A stretch of 47,708 nucleotides of DNA from Clostridia bacterium (GTDB lineage Bacteria > Bacillota > Clostridia > Oscillospirales > Acutalibacteraceae): contig JAQXOB010000028.1 of the NCBI GenBank assembly GCA_029098305.1, forward strand, positions 1 through 47,708, read 5' to 3'. Below are positions 35,703 through 43,214 of this stretch, piece after piece. A program made the position numbers and the translations under genes. Each line of letters starts with the position of its first letter. Positions within the stretch are counted from its first letter, which is position 1. The notes beneath the pieces were generated by a model. The model saw nothing but the letters and a program-made list of their open reading frames with translations. It was not told where the DNA came from and did not search any database.

Positions 35703-36634
35703 TGTTATTACTTATTAAATATACATTGCTTTATGGTATCGTTTTGATGCTTGTTGCATTAGGCGGTATGTTTTCAGAACGAAGCGGTGTTATCAACCTT
35801 GCACTTGAAGGTATCATGTCTATCGGTGCATTGGCTGGTGTTTTAACACTTTGCTTCCTCCCAGAGGGTATGGCTCCTGGTTTGATTGTACTTTTCTCTA
35901 TCTTGTCAAGTGCACTTGCTGGTGTTATTTATTCATTATTGCTTGGCTTCTCGGCGATAACGTTGAAAGCCGATCAGACTATCGGTGGTACTGCTCTTAA
36001 TATGATGGCTACAGCTCTTGCTGTTGTTATCGTTAAAGTTGTAAACGGTACAGCTTCTGCAAAGCTTAATTACAGTAACACAGCTTTTATCTTCGACTTT
36101 GATTTAGGTAATGGCAACAAACTTACTTTGAATATTTTCCTTTTCATAGGACTTGCTATTCTTGTTCTTGCTGCTTTGTTCCTTTATAAGACAAAGTGGG
36201 GTCTCAGACTTCGTTCTTGCGGCGAACATCCACAAGCAGCTGACTCAGTTGGTATCAATGTTTACCAGTGGAGATACATAGGTGTTATGTTCTCAGGTCT
36301 TTTGGGCGGAATTGGTGGCTTTGCTTATGTAATTCCTTCTGTTTCTACATGGAACTTTGAAGTTGGTGTTACAGGCTTCGGCTTCCTTGCTCTCGCAGTT
36401 ATGATCTTTGGTCAGTGGAAACCAATCAATATTTTTGGTGCTGCTATGTTTTTTGCTGTGTTTAAATCACTTGCAAACATCGCAGACTCCACATTCCTCG
36501 CAAGTCTTGGTCTCTCAAAGAACATTTACGATATGATGCCATTCATCGCATCTATGATTATTCTTGTATTGTTCTCTAAGAACTCCAGAGCTCCAAAGGC
36601 AGAGGGTATCCCTTACGATAAGGGCACAAGATAA
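35702..36634 (+). CDS. nupQ: Nucleoside ABC importer permease 2
   Basis: 310-residue second permease of the BPD_transp_2 family. LLIKYTLLYGIVLMLVALGGMFSERSGVINLALEGIM is the typical opening, then GFSAITLKADQTIGGTALNMMATA, GLRLRSCGEHPQAADSVGINVYQWR (coupling loop) and GVTGFGFLALAVMIFGQWKP. The A of its ATG is the last base of the previous stop (TAATG), and GGAGGAGAG lies upstream, so it is translationally coupled to permease 1. With the ATPase and lipoprotein it completes a BMP-type importer. Confidence 0.95.
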   Translation: MLLLIKYTLLYGIVLMLVALGGMFSERSGVINLALEGIMSIGALAGVLTLCFLPEGMAPGLIVLFSILSSALAGVIYSLLLGFSAITLKADQTIGGTALNMMATALAVVIVKVVNGTASAKLNYSNTAFIFDFDLGNGNKLTLNIFLFIGLAILVLAALFLYKTKWGLRLRSCGEHPQAADSVGINVYQWRYIGVMFSGLLGGIGGFAYVIPSVSTWNFEVGVTGFGFLALAVMIFGQWKPINIFGAAMFFAVFKSLANIADSTFLASLGLSKNIYDMMPFIASMIILVLFSKNSRAPKAEGIPYDKGTR

Positions 36635-36645
36635 TAGGTAACTCT

Positions 36646-36681
36646 TTTGAGGAAACGTGATTCCTGTTGCGTTTCCTCAAA
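36646..36681 (+). other. Intercistronic hairpin between nupQ and deoA
   Basis: TTTGAGGAAACG pairs perfectly with CGTTTCCTCAAA around a 12-base loop. The right side is followed by TTAATTAAAGG, not a T-run, so partial termination or mRNA processing is more likely than full termination. Confidence 0.6.
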
Positions 36682-36731
36682 TTAATTAAAGGATAATTTA
36701 TAACAAATACAGTTATGAGGTGATTTTACAA

Positions 36732-38045
36732 ATGAGAATGTACGATATTATTCAAAATAAACGTGATGGTGGCGTTATGAGTGATGAAGAAATTCAGTTC
36801 TTCGTTGACGGTGTAACTAGTGGTGATATCCCTGATTATCAAATAACAGCACTTTTAATGGCAATTTATTTTCAGGGCATGAATGAGCACGAAACATCAG
36901 CTCTTACACTCGCTATGGCAAAATCAGGCGATATGATTGACCTCAGTGGCATAAAAGGCGTTACAGTTGACAAACATAGCACAGGCGGTGTAGGCGATAA
37001 GACTACACTTATCATTGCTCCTATCGTATCTGCTTTGGGTGGAAAGCTTGCCAAAATGTCCGGTAGAGGTCTTGGTCACACAGGCGGCACAGTTGATAAA
37101 TTCGAGTCTTTTGCCGGATTTAATACAGAGTTGCCACCAGAGCAGTTTATAAATCAGGTTAATGATATTGGCATATGTGTTGTTGGTCAATCTGGTAACC
37201 TTGCTCCATGTGATAAAAAACTTTATGCTTTGCGTGATGTTACTGCTACAGTTAATAGTGTTCCACTTATTGCTTCCAGTATCATGAGCAAAAAGATAGC
37301 TGCTGGCTCAAGTTCTATCGTGCTTGATGTAAAAACAGGCAGTGGCGCTTTTATGAAGACACTTGAAGACAGCAAGCTATTAGCAAAAAAAATGGTTGAT
37401 ATAGGTTATTCTGTTGGCAGAAAGACAGCTGCTTTGATTACAAATATGGATATACCACTTGGTCACGCTATTGGTAATGCACTTGAGGTTAAAGAAGCTA
37501 TAGAAACACTTAAAGGAAATGGCCCTAAGGATCTCACAGAAGTATGTGTTGCACTTGCTTCCAATATGACAATGCTCGTAACAGACAAGAGTATTGAAGA
37601 GTGCGAGAAGATGGTACTGGGTGCTATAGCAGATGGTTCTGCACTTAAAAAGCTTCATGATATGGTTGCTGCACAAGGAGGAGACGCAAACATGGTTGAT
37701 CATCCTGAGTTGCTTCCTCTCTCAAATCATATTGAAAATGTTCTTGCTCCATGTGATGGTTATATTAAGCATATGGATGCAGAAAAAATCGGTATTGCTA
37801 GCGTTATTTTAGGCGCTGGCAGAGAGAAAAAAGGCGAAGCTATTGATTACAGCGCAGGTATTATCCTGAAAGCTAAGACTGGAGATCTCGTTAAGAAAGG
37901 CGATGTTATTGCTGAATTCCATACAAATCTCCCAGAGAAGATGAAATCTGCAGAGGAACTCTTCTTAAGTGCTATCGAGTATTCTGATGAAGCTATAGAT
38001 GCTCCGGTGCTGGTTTACGATATTATTTCAAAGCCAAGCAAATAA
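36732..38045 (+). CDS. deoA: Pyrimidine-nucleoside (thymidine) phosphorylase
   Basis: Phosphorolyses thymidine, deoxyuridine and, in Firmicute Pdp-type enzymes, uridine. 437 residues: MRMYDIIQNKRDGGVMSDEEI, the phosphate-binding VDKHSTGGVGDKTTL, GRGLGHTGGTVDKFES, LYALRDVTATVNSVPLIASSIMSKKIA (family signature), VKTGSGAFM. The N-terminal and C-terminal parts match the usual alpha and alpha/beta domains. ATG at 36732 lies 8 bases past GAGGTGA; a GTG at 36720 falls within that site. It completes the salvage block and sends deoxyribose 1-phosphate to deoB and deoC. Confidence 0.96.
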   Translation: MRMYDIIQNKRDGGVMSDEEIQFFVDGVTSGDIPDYQITALLMAIYFQGMNEHETSALTLAMAKSGDMIDLSGIKGVTVDKHSTGGVGDKTTLIIAPIVSALGGKLAKMSGRGLGHTGGTVDKFESFAGFNTELPPEQFINQVNDIGICVVGQSGNLAPCDKKLYALRDVTATVNSVPLIASSIMSKKIAAGSSSIVLDVKTGSGAFMKTLEDSKLLAKKMVDIGYSVGRKTAALITNMDIPLGHAIGNALEVKEAIETLKGNGPKDLTEVCVALASNMTMLVTDKSIEECEKMVLGAIADGSALKKLHDMVAAQGGDANMVDHPELLPLSNHIENVLAPCDGYIKHMDAEKIGIASVILGAGREKKGEAIDYSAGIILKAKTGDLVKKGDVIAEFHTNLPEKMKSAEELFLSAIEYSDEAIDAPVLVYDIISKPSK

Positions 38046-38074
38046 CAATATATTTTTACTCTATATATTATCAA

Positions 38075-38115
38075 AAAACTCCTTACGATGATCTAATAAC
38101 ATCGTAAGGAGTTTT
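38075..38115. terminator. Bidirectional terminator after deoA
   Basis: AAAACTCCTTACGATG (38075-38090) and CATCGTAAGGAGTTTT (38100-38115) form a 16-base perfect stem with a 9-base loop. A T-run on either strand lets it end deoA and block convergent transcription. Confidence 0.9.
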
Positions 38116-38248
38116 AATAATGTTCTAAAAATTGGGTTTTAGATGGAGCGTAAAAATGGGGAGAGGATAAGTCAAATAAACGTCCTCAATTAATCAGCTC
38201 GATCAAAAAAAAGTGTGTTTGTAGGATTTATATCAAACAAAATGAATA

Positions 38249-38713
38249 TTAGTTGCTTCCCTGTCTCTGAGATGCCTTGATGCTTTGACGTGTTTTTCTC
38301 AACTCATTTACATTAGCTGTAAGCATTTCGTCAGCTCTTTTCATAATCTCATCCACATAGTCGTTAGCAGCTCTGCGCACTTCCTTTGACTTTAGCTTTG
38401 CATCAGCAAGTACTTGATCAGCACTAGCCTTTGCATTGCGCATAACTTCGCTTTCATTGATCATATTCTTTCTGCGTTCTTCAGCTTGACGTATTTTCTT
38501 ATCAGCTTCTCTATGAGCCTCTTCTAAAATTTCAGATCTTTCTGCCACGATCTTCTTTGCTTGCTTTAGCTCTGAAGGGAGAGTTGCGCTCAATTCACCC
38601 AGCAATTCAAGCAATTGGTTTTGATCTACAACCACTTTTCCACCCATTAATGGTAACGAGCGTGAATTTTTTAATAGGTCTTCTATTTGCTCAATTATTT
38701 CTTCTGTTTTCAT
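38249..38713 (-). CDS. Coiled-coil protein of unknown function next to coaD
   Basis: 154-residue soluble, highly charged protein with long Lys/Glu/Arg/Ala heptad-like stretches (KQAKKIVAERSEILEEAHREADKKIRQAEERRKNM, shown only in part here by its start KQAKKIVAERSE) predicting a continuous coiled coil from about residue 50 to 145. The pattern resembles the peripheral stalk (subunit b/E) of rotary ATPases, but there is no membrane segment and no ATPase genes nearby. A similar gene often follows coaD in Clostridia, as far as I recall. AGGAGGT is the ribosome site. It is last in the rsmD-coaD operon. Function unknown; a scaffold or DivIVA-like role is possible. Confidence 0.8.
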   Translation of the reverse strand: MKTEEIIEQIEDLLKNSRSLPLMGGKVVVDQNQLLELLGELSATLPSELKQAKKIVAERSEILEEAHREADKKIRQAEERRKNMINESEVMRNAKASADQVLADAKLKSKEVRRAANDYVDEIMKRADEMLTANVNELRKTRQSIKASQRQGSN

Positions 38714-38732
38714 TGAAATTTAACCTCCTATT

Positions 38733-39215
38733 TTATCCTTTAAATAATTTTTCTGATATTTTGTTCTTAACGGTTTCTGGAACAAATCCGGTGATATCTC
38801 CACCCAACTCAGCCACTTGCCTTACCATACCGGAGCTAAGATACATATATTCGCTACTAGAGGTCAAAAAAATAGTTTCTACCTCTGGATTAAGGTGTTT
38901 ATTTGTAAGTGTCATCTGAAATTCATACTCAAAATCAGACATAGCTCTCAAACCTCTTACAACTGTTGTAGCTCCTTTTTTATTTACATAATCAGCCAAC
39001 AAACCATCAAAAGAATCGATTTCAATATTTTTTATATCTGTTAGAGACTCACTGATAAGCTCTATTCGTTCGTCAATGCTGAAGAAAGGTTTTTTGGTCG
39101 AGTTTTTTAATACTGCTACAATAACCTTGTCAAACATTTTTGATGCTCTGCTAATTATGTCTATATGCCCAAGTGTTATAGGATCAAAACTTCCTGGATA
39201 GATTACAGTACTCAA
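38733..39215 (-). CDS. coaD: Phosphopantetheine adenylyltransferase
   Basis: Fourth step of coenzyme A synthesis: joins 4'-phosphopantetheine and ATP to give dephospho-CoA. 160 residues with YPGSFDPITLGHIDIISRA (HxGH nucleotidyltransferase motif as TLGH), VVRGLRAMSDFEYEFQM, TIFLTSSSEYMYLSSGMVRQVAELGG, all hallmark segments. The start is a TTG at 39215: AAAGGAG lies 10 bases upstream within a small CTGAAA/TTTCAG hairpin, so the ribosome site may be in a loop. It follows rsmD, a common pairing in Firmicutes. Confidence 0.96.
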   Translation of the reverse strand: MSTVIYPGSFDPITLGHIDIISRASKMFDKVIVAVLKNSTKKPFFSIDERIELISESLTDIKNIEIDSFDGLLADYVNKKGATTVVRGLRAMSDFEYEFQMTLTNKHLNPEVETIFLTSSSEYMYLSSGMVRQVAELGGDITGFVPETVKNKISEKLFKG

Positions 39216-39238
39216 ATCTGAAAAGCTCCTTTCAGCTA

Positions 39239-39787
39239 TTAATCAATGCACATATAAGTAGTAACCTTTATTTTACCGTATTTTTTGACATTTTTCAGTG
39301 CAAAATCACCCACCTGATCAGGAAGATCCTCATGCAATGAGCTCTCGCATATTATTATACCGGACTTTCTCATTACATCTGCCAGCATAGGAAGAGCCTG
39401 CTGAAGCAATCCATCGGCATAGGGCGGATCAACAAAAGCAATATCGACCTTGTCCTTTATATCTTGATTTTGCAAAAAAGCTTTATAGTCACTTTTAATT
39501 ATTATGGCACGATCACTTAATGATGTAGCTTTTAGATTACTTTTTACCACTGAGATACTCTTGCTGTTGGCATCAACAAAATAAGCCTTAAGAGCTCCTC
39601 TGCTGAGTGCTTCAATTCCAACTTGCCCCGAACCTGCAAAGAGATCGAGAAATGTGCAATTTTCGAGATAAAATTGTATACTGCTAAACACAGCTTCCTT
39701 AACTTTATCTGTTGTAGGACGTACAATATCATTGCCATCGAGTGTCTTTAATGGTATACCTCTAGCGGTGCCTGTTATCACACGCAT
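39239..39787 (-). CDS. rsmD: 16S rRNA (guanine966-N2)-methyltransferase
   Basis: SAM-dependent methyltransferase modifying G966 of 16S rRNA. 182 residues: MRVITGTARGIPLKTLDG at the N-terminus, RPTTDKVKEAVFSSIQ, the SAM-binding LDLFAGSGQVGIEALSRGA and the catalytic VDPPYADG motif. ATG at 39787 is chosen from the preceding AGGTGATATT; an upstream in-frame start at 39805 lies on the -10 side of the promoter. First gene of the rsmD-coaD-coiled-coil operon. Confidence 0.95.
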   Translation of the reverse strand: MRVITGTARGIPLKTLDGNDIVRPTTDKVKEAVFSSIQFYLENCTFLDLFAGSGQVGIEALSRGALKAYFVDANSKSISVVKSNLKATSLSDRAIIIKSDYKAFLQNQDIKDKVDIAFVDPPYADGLLQQALPMLADVMRKSGIIICESSLHEDLPDQVGDFALKNVKKYGKIKVTTYMCID

Positions 39788-39808
39788 AATATCACCTACT
39801 ACCACAGT

Positions 39809-39837
39809 ATTATCCCATAAAACAAGATTAAAGTCAA
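39809..39837 (-). promoter_or_regulatory. Promoter of the rsmD-coaD operon
   Basis: Minus-strand TTGACT (39837-39832) and GATAAT (39814-39809), 17-base spacer. The transcript would start only about 15 bases before rsmD. Confidence 0.7.
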
Positions 39838-40086
39838 TTATATTTTGCTAATGTCTTCATTTTTCTACATAATGATATATTTTTCTCGTTAATAAATGAT
39901 TTTTTTGAATGATAATAATAACGGACATAGTTGTCAATATTTCTTTATATTTAATAATATGTATAAGGAAGTAAAAAAACATTTTCAAAAGCTATTAAAT
40001 ATTTAAAATGTATCAGAATAAAATATCTTCATTTTGTCAAATATAATATTGCCGGCAGAAGTAAACTAATTCGGAGAGTGAAAGAT

Positions 40087-40446
40087 GTGAGTGTAAAACG
40101 TGGTGATATATATTATGCGGATCTTAGTCCGGTTGTAGGATCAGAGCAAGGAGGAGTAAGACCTGTTTTGATAGTGCAAAATGACGTAGGGAATAAATTT
40201 AGCCCAACCGTGATAGCTGCAGCAATTACAAGTCAGCAAACAAAGGCAAATTTGCCTACTCATATACAATTGCGGTCACAAGGGAGTGGACTTTTAAAAG
40301 ATAGCGTAGTATTACTCGAGCAGATTAGAACTATAGATAAGCGCAGACTCAAAGAAAAGATGGGAACTCTTGATGAGGATTCTATGGAAAAGGTGAACGA
40401 AGCCATTTCTATTAGCTTTGGTTTGGGTGGTCAGTTGCTTGGATAG
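40087..40446 (+). CDS. ndoA: EndoA/MazF-family mRNA endoribonuclease toxin
   Basis: 119-residue PemK/MazF-fold toxin, very close in pattern to B. subtilis EndoA, which cuts single-stranded mRNA at [36 protein letters not shown], containing the catalytic Arg, then [21 protein letters not shown] with the catalytic Thr/Ser region, and [19 protein letters not shown]. The GTG at 40087 sits 10 bases from GGAG; a GTG at 40078 is too close. The usual EndoAI antitoxin should lie directly upstream, but the preceding 270 bases contain only frames of about 21 codons or less. Antitoxin must be encoded elsewhere, or regulation differs. Confidence 0.93.
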   Translation: MSVKRGDIYYADLSPVVGSEQGGVRPVLIVQNDVGNKFSPTVIAAAITSQQTKANLPTHIQLRSQGSGLLKDSVVLLEQIRTIDKRRLKEKMGTLDEDSMEKVNEAISISFGLGGQLLG

Positions 40447-40493
40447 GAGTTTACATACGCCTAATCAAGCGACAATAAGAATAAACAAAAAAT

Positions 40494-40535
40494 GCTCTCT
40501 ATCGACGAATACTCGATAGAGAGCTAAATTTTTAT
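40494..40535. terminator. Bidirectional terminator between ndoA and the small ORF
   Basis: GCTCTCTATCGA (40494-40505) and TCGATAGAGAGC (40513-40524), perfect 12-base stem, 7-base loop. T-rich on the plus side (TAAATTTTTATA) and on the minus side (ATTTTTTG). Confidence 0.88.
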
Positions 40536-40615
40536 ATATTCCGTTTAATAACGGTTTTAAATAGATATATTAAAATTTGGTTAAAGTCACGATGAATATC
40601 GCCTAAACTTCTCAT
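40532..40615 (-). CDS. Possible 27-residue protein
   Basis: A short frame reads MRSLGDIHRDFNQI, then a hydrophobic/aromatic LIYLF and a basic end (KTVIKRNI). It is supported by TGAGG 9 bases before the ATG and by the bidirectional terminator immediately after the stop. No strong promoter was found, and it lies beyond the licD stop (40765). No family recognised. Confidence is low because frames of this size arise by chance. Confidence 0.35.
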   Translation of the reverse strand: MRSLGDIHRDFNQILIYLFKTVIKRNI

Positions 40616-40764
40616 AGTAGCATCCTCATAGATGATACCGATAAGTTTTTATTCTAACAGACCACATCGTGTTAAGTTTTTTTAAAAAATATTTCTTTCT
40701 GAAACAGCTTTAACCAACCATCATAAGTTCTTTTCACAGTAGATTGCGAGTGTTTATAGGCATC
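40616..40764. other. Non-coding stretch after licD
   Basis: AT-rich, with no credible hairpin terminator directly after licD and no gene seen. The licD transcript may run into the terminator at 40494-40535. Confidence 0.4.
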
Positions 40765-41655
40765 TTATTTTTGCTTGCTCTTTAGCTTGTTGTGAACCAT
40801 TTTATCATATGAACTGCATGGGGTGTTTAGATCGCATTTCACAACATCATGATGAGGTGATTGCTCGTCTGCCGGAGGCAACTTCATATAGTCACCAAAT
40901 GCTATCTTGAGATACTCGTCATACCCCTTTGGTATAGGCATTTGATATCCCTCAAACTCTTCAAAAACAACATCTTCAAATATTCTCTTAGGATACTCGT
41001 TTTGCATATAGTGAGGACCGGCGCAGAGCTCGGTAATATAGTCGCAGTCAGCCAAATTGTATTTGGTCATCTTTTTTTCAGCCAGTCGCCATATTTTGTT
41101 TCGCATACGTTTTGATGGTACAATGCCTAATAACACTTTGCTACCAAATGCAAGAATTTTTCCGTGATTTACAGGCACAGTCTGGGCTCTGTATAATGAG
41201 TAAATCATTGCCCAAAATTTTTGAGATTTTCTCTTGATTCCCGTAGGGCAGGCATCAAGCGGAAAAACATCCATCACCAAACCGTGAGGAATGTCAAGCT
41301 CTGCCTGATAATCTTTTACGCAAGTAGCACTTTTGTCTACCACGGTCGCAAAGATGTTTCCTGTAAACATATCATCTGAAGTTTCTAATACTACAAAGCG
41401 ATCTTCTTTTTCAGTTTGTTTCCATATACGCAAAAATTTCTCGTAATCTTTACGCATCATAAAAACATCTATATCATCATCCCATGGTATAAAGCCTTTG
41501 TTTCTCAGAGATCCAATACAGCATCCACCGCAAAAGCAGAATTGAAGCCCATGTTTTTCGCAAAAATTTTTAAAATAAACTAGAGTTTCAAGCTCTTTTA
41601 GTTGCAAATCTCGTAGCTCTTCGGGAGTGAAGATATATTTTGTTAAATTATCCAT
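40765..41655 (-). CDS. LicD-family phosphotransferase
   Basis: 296-residue LicD/FKTN-like nucleotidyltransferase-fold enzyme. Relatives attach phosphocholine or other phospho-substituents to cell-surface glycans, and some transfer ribitol or glycerol phosphate. CGGCCIGSLRNKGFIPWDDDIDVFM (residues 42-66) holds the catalytic Asp cluster D59-D63. FPLDACPTG and a C-terminal GYDEYLKIAFGDYMKLPP with a late HHDV are typical. ATG at 41655 follows GGTGATAAA; starts at 41670 and 41691 also exist. It lies after a GT2 and a VanZ-like gene, so it probably decorates a surface polymer. No choline-uptake or CTP:phosphocholine gene is seen, leaving the donor open. Confidence 0.9.
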   Translation of the reverse strand: MDNLTKYIFTPEELRDLQLKELETLVYFKNFCEKHGLQFCFCGGCCIGSLRNKGFIPWDDDIDVFMMRKDYEKFLRIWKQTEKEDRFVVLETSDDMFTGNIFATVVDKSATCVKDYQAELDIPHGLVMDVFPLDACPTGIKRKSQKFWAMIYSLYRAQTVPVNHGKILAFGSKVLLGIVPSKRMRNKIWRLAEKKMTKYNLADCDYITELCAGPHYMQNEYPKRIFEDVVFEEFEGYQMPIPKGYDEYLKIAFGDYMKLPPADEQSPHHDVVKCDLNTPCSSYDKMVHNKLKSKQK

Positions 41656-41715
41656 TTTATCACCGCAAATCATATTACCATAAAAATGCAATGTCTACAA
41701 TGTTTTTTTGCATTT

Positions 41716-42732
41716 TTAGTGTTTTTCAGTCTTATTTTTAAAAGCAGGCATTTTTATTAGTCCAATTAATGTGCCAATGCCATATGATATATGAAGCATT
41801 ATAAAAATTATAGGCAAAGCCACAAATGTGCTGTTTCTTTTTTTAGATGTGATAGTCGCTGTGATTGTAATCATCAAGATGAAAAGAAGATATACAGCAC
41901 TAAGCATAGCAAGCGGTAGTTTTATTCCGAATACAAATAGAATGATTGCCACTATAAGTGCTAAAACAAAGCACAACGGCACAAAATGAAACAGAGAAAA
42001 ACATTGTGGACACACAGCCGTTGTAAGTCCTATCCAATATCCGTTTTTATACTTCTGTGAAACAATTTTTCCTAAAGTACTTCTAACTTTCTGTTCAGAA
42101 TAAATATCAGGACTAAAGCAGAGTTTATATCCATTTTGTCGCAAACGATACGTAAATTCGTTATCTTCTGTACGTCCTAATCTTTCATCATAAACACCGC
42201 ATTTCTCAAATACTTCACGCATCACAGCAATGTGAAATAGGGAAGAGGTGTATGTTTTTTCATTGTGATTGCGTCTGTATGATGCAAACGAGCTACCAAA
42301 CATAGATTCTTCGGCAGTTAGTAGGGTGTTTTGCATATGAGTGTCATCTTGCGTTATGCAAGGTCGATATCCTCCGCAAACCTTTTCTCCGTTTTCCATA
42401 CATTCTACAATCTTACTCAGAAAATCATATCGGATACCGGAATGAGCATCTACACGCACATAGATATCACCCGTAAAGCCTTTTATAGCTTCGTTACAGC
42501 CCACAGCCAGATTATTTTTCTTAATCCTGATTAGTTTAGAACTGTAAAATTGATTATTTTCCAGGAAATTACTCATAAGCTTTGCTGTACCGTCAGTAGA
42601 GCCATTGTCGATAAGTATTATTTCTGTTTTTTCTTTGGGATAATTCTGTTTCAAAATATCGTCAAAAAGTTCCGGAAGGCACTTTTCCTCATTATATGCC
42701 ACAATGCATAGTGAAATTATCAAGTTGTTCAT
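41716..42732 (-). CDS. Membrane-bound glycosyltransferase family 2 protein
   Basis: 338-residue GT2 enzyme with C-terminal membrane segments, as in succinoglycan or exopolysaccharide synthases (ExoA-like). SLCIVAYNEEKCLPELFDDIL, ILIDNGSTDGTAKL, IYVRVDAHSGIRYDFL (metal-binding Asp-x-His) and RTEDNEFTYRLRQNGYK are seen. Three hydrophobic segments follow (about residues 250-330). ATG at 42732 overlaps the VanZ-like stop in an ATGA arrangement, indicating coupled translation. GACAAGGG lies just before. It is followed by licD, 60 bases on. Donor and acceptor unknown. Confidence 0.9.
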   Translation of the reverse strand: MNNLIISLCIVAYNEEKCLPELFDDILKQNYPKEKTEIILIDNGSTDGTAKLMSNFLENNQFYSSKLIRIKKNNLAVGCNEAIKGFTGDIYVRVDAHSGIRYDFLSKIVECMENGEKVCGGYRPCITQDDTHMQNTLLTAEESMFGSSFASYRRNHNEKTYTSSLFHIAVMREVFEKCGVYDERLGRTEDNEFTYRLRQNGYKLCFSPDIYSEQKVRSTLGKIVSQKYKNGYWIGLTTAVCPQCFSLFHFVPLCFVLALIVAIILFVFGIKLPLAMLSAVYLLFILMITITATITSKKRNSTFVALPIIFIMLHISYGIGTLIGLIKMPAFKNKTEKH

Positions 42733-43202
42733 CCCTTGTCTCTTTTTTGCCTTTTTAAAAATAGTATTATAGTGAGTATAAGCACAGCGCACAACGCACC
42801 CGAATAATCAAGCCATATATCGCTTACCTGTCCGCTTCTGCCTATAGTAAATAGCTGTATAGTCTCATCAATAAGTGGAACAATAACTGTCAGATAGCAT
42901 GTAGGCAGTATTGCTTTTTTAACATTGCAAAAATATGAATCAAATGTAAGCTCTGAGAATATACCTAGTACAAAAAATTCAAAGAAGTGAGCGAATTTTC
43001 TTACAATATGATCTGTGAGAAGGATATTCAAATTCAGCTTTTCAAAAATAATCTGTAAAAATCCTCTTACACTGTCGCTCTCTTCTGATGAAATAGATGC
43101 AGGCATCGACGAATGTATAAAAATAGCACAAATAGCCAGCGTCGTTAACACAGAGTATATGATAGATTTTTTAGTTATTTTTATTGTTTGATAGTGTTTC
43201 AT
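42729..43202 (-). CDS. VanZ-like family membrane protein
   Basis: 157-residue protein with about four membrane segments. VanZ hallmarks are the HSSMPAS motif after the first helix, IVRKFAHFFEFFVLG, and DETIQLFTIGRSGQVSDIWLDYSGAL near the end. VanZ proteins are linked to low-level teicoplanin resistance in the vanA cluster, but most chromosomal copies have unknown roles at the cell envelope. Start at 43202 lies 12 bases after the tsaD stop; ribosome site is weak. No van resistance genes are present, so glycopeptide resistance should not be inferred. Confidence 0.9.
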   Translation of the reverse strand: MKHYQTIKITKKSIIYSVLTTLAICAIFIHSSMPASISSEESDSVRGFLQIIFEKLNLNILLTDHIVRKFAHFFEFFVLGIFSELTFDSYFCNVKKAILPTCYLTVIVPLIDETIQLFTIGRSGQVSDIWLDYSGALCAVLILTIILFLKRQKRDKG

Positions 43203-43214
43203 ATAATGTATAAA

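Noticed and set aside
36646-36681. Full terminator between nupQ and deoA
   Set aside because: The stem is perfect but is followed by TTAATTAAAGG without a T-run, and deoA has no clear own promoter, so read-through is likely.
42729-43202. Glycopeptide resistance from the VanZ-like gene
   Set aside because: No vanHAX, vanRS or vanY is present; VanZ-like proteins are common in Clostridia without resistance.
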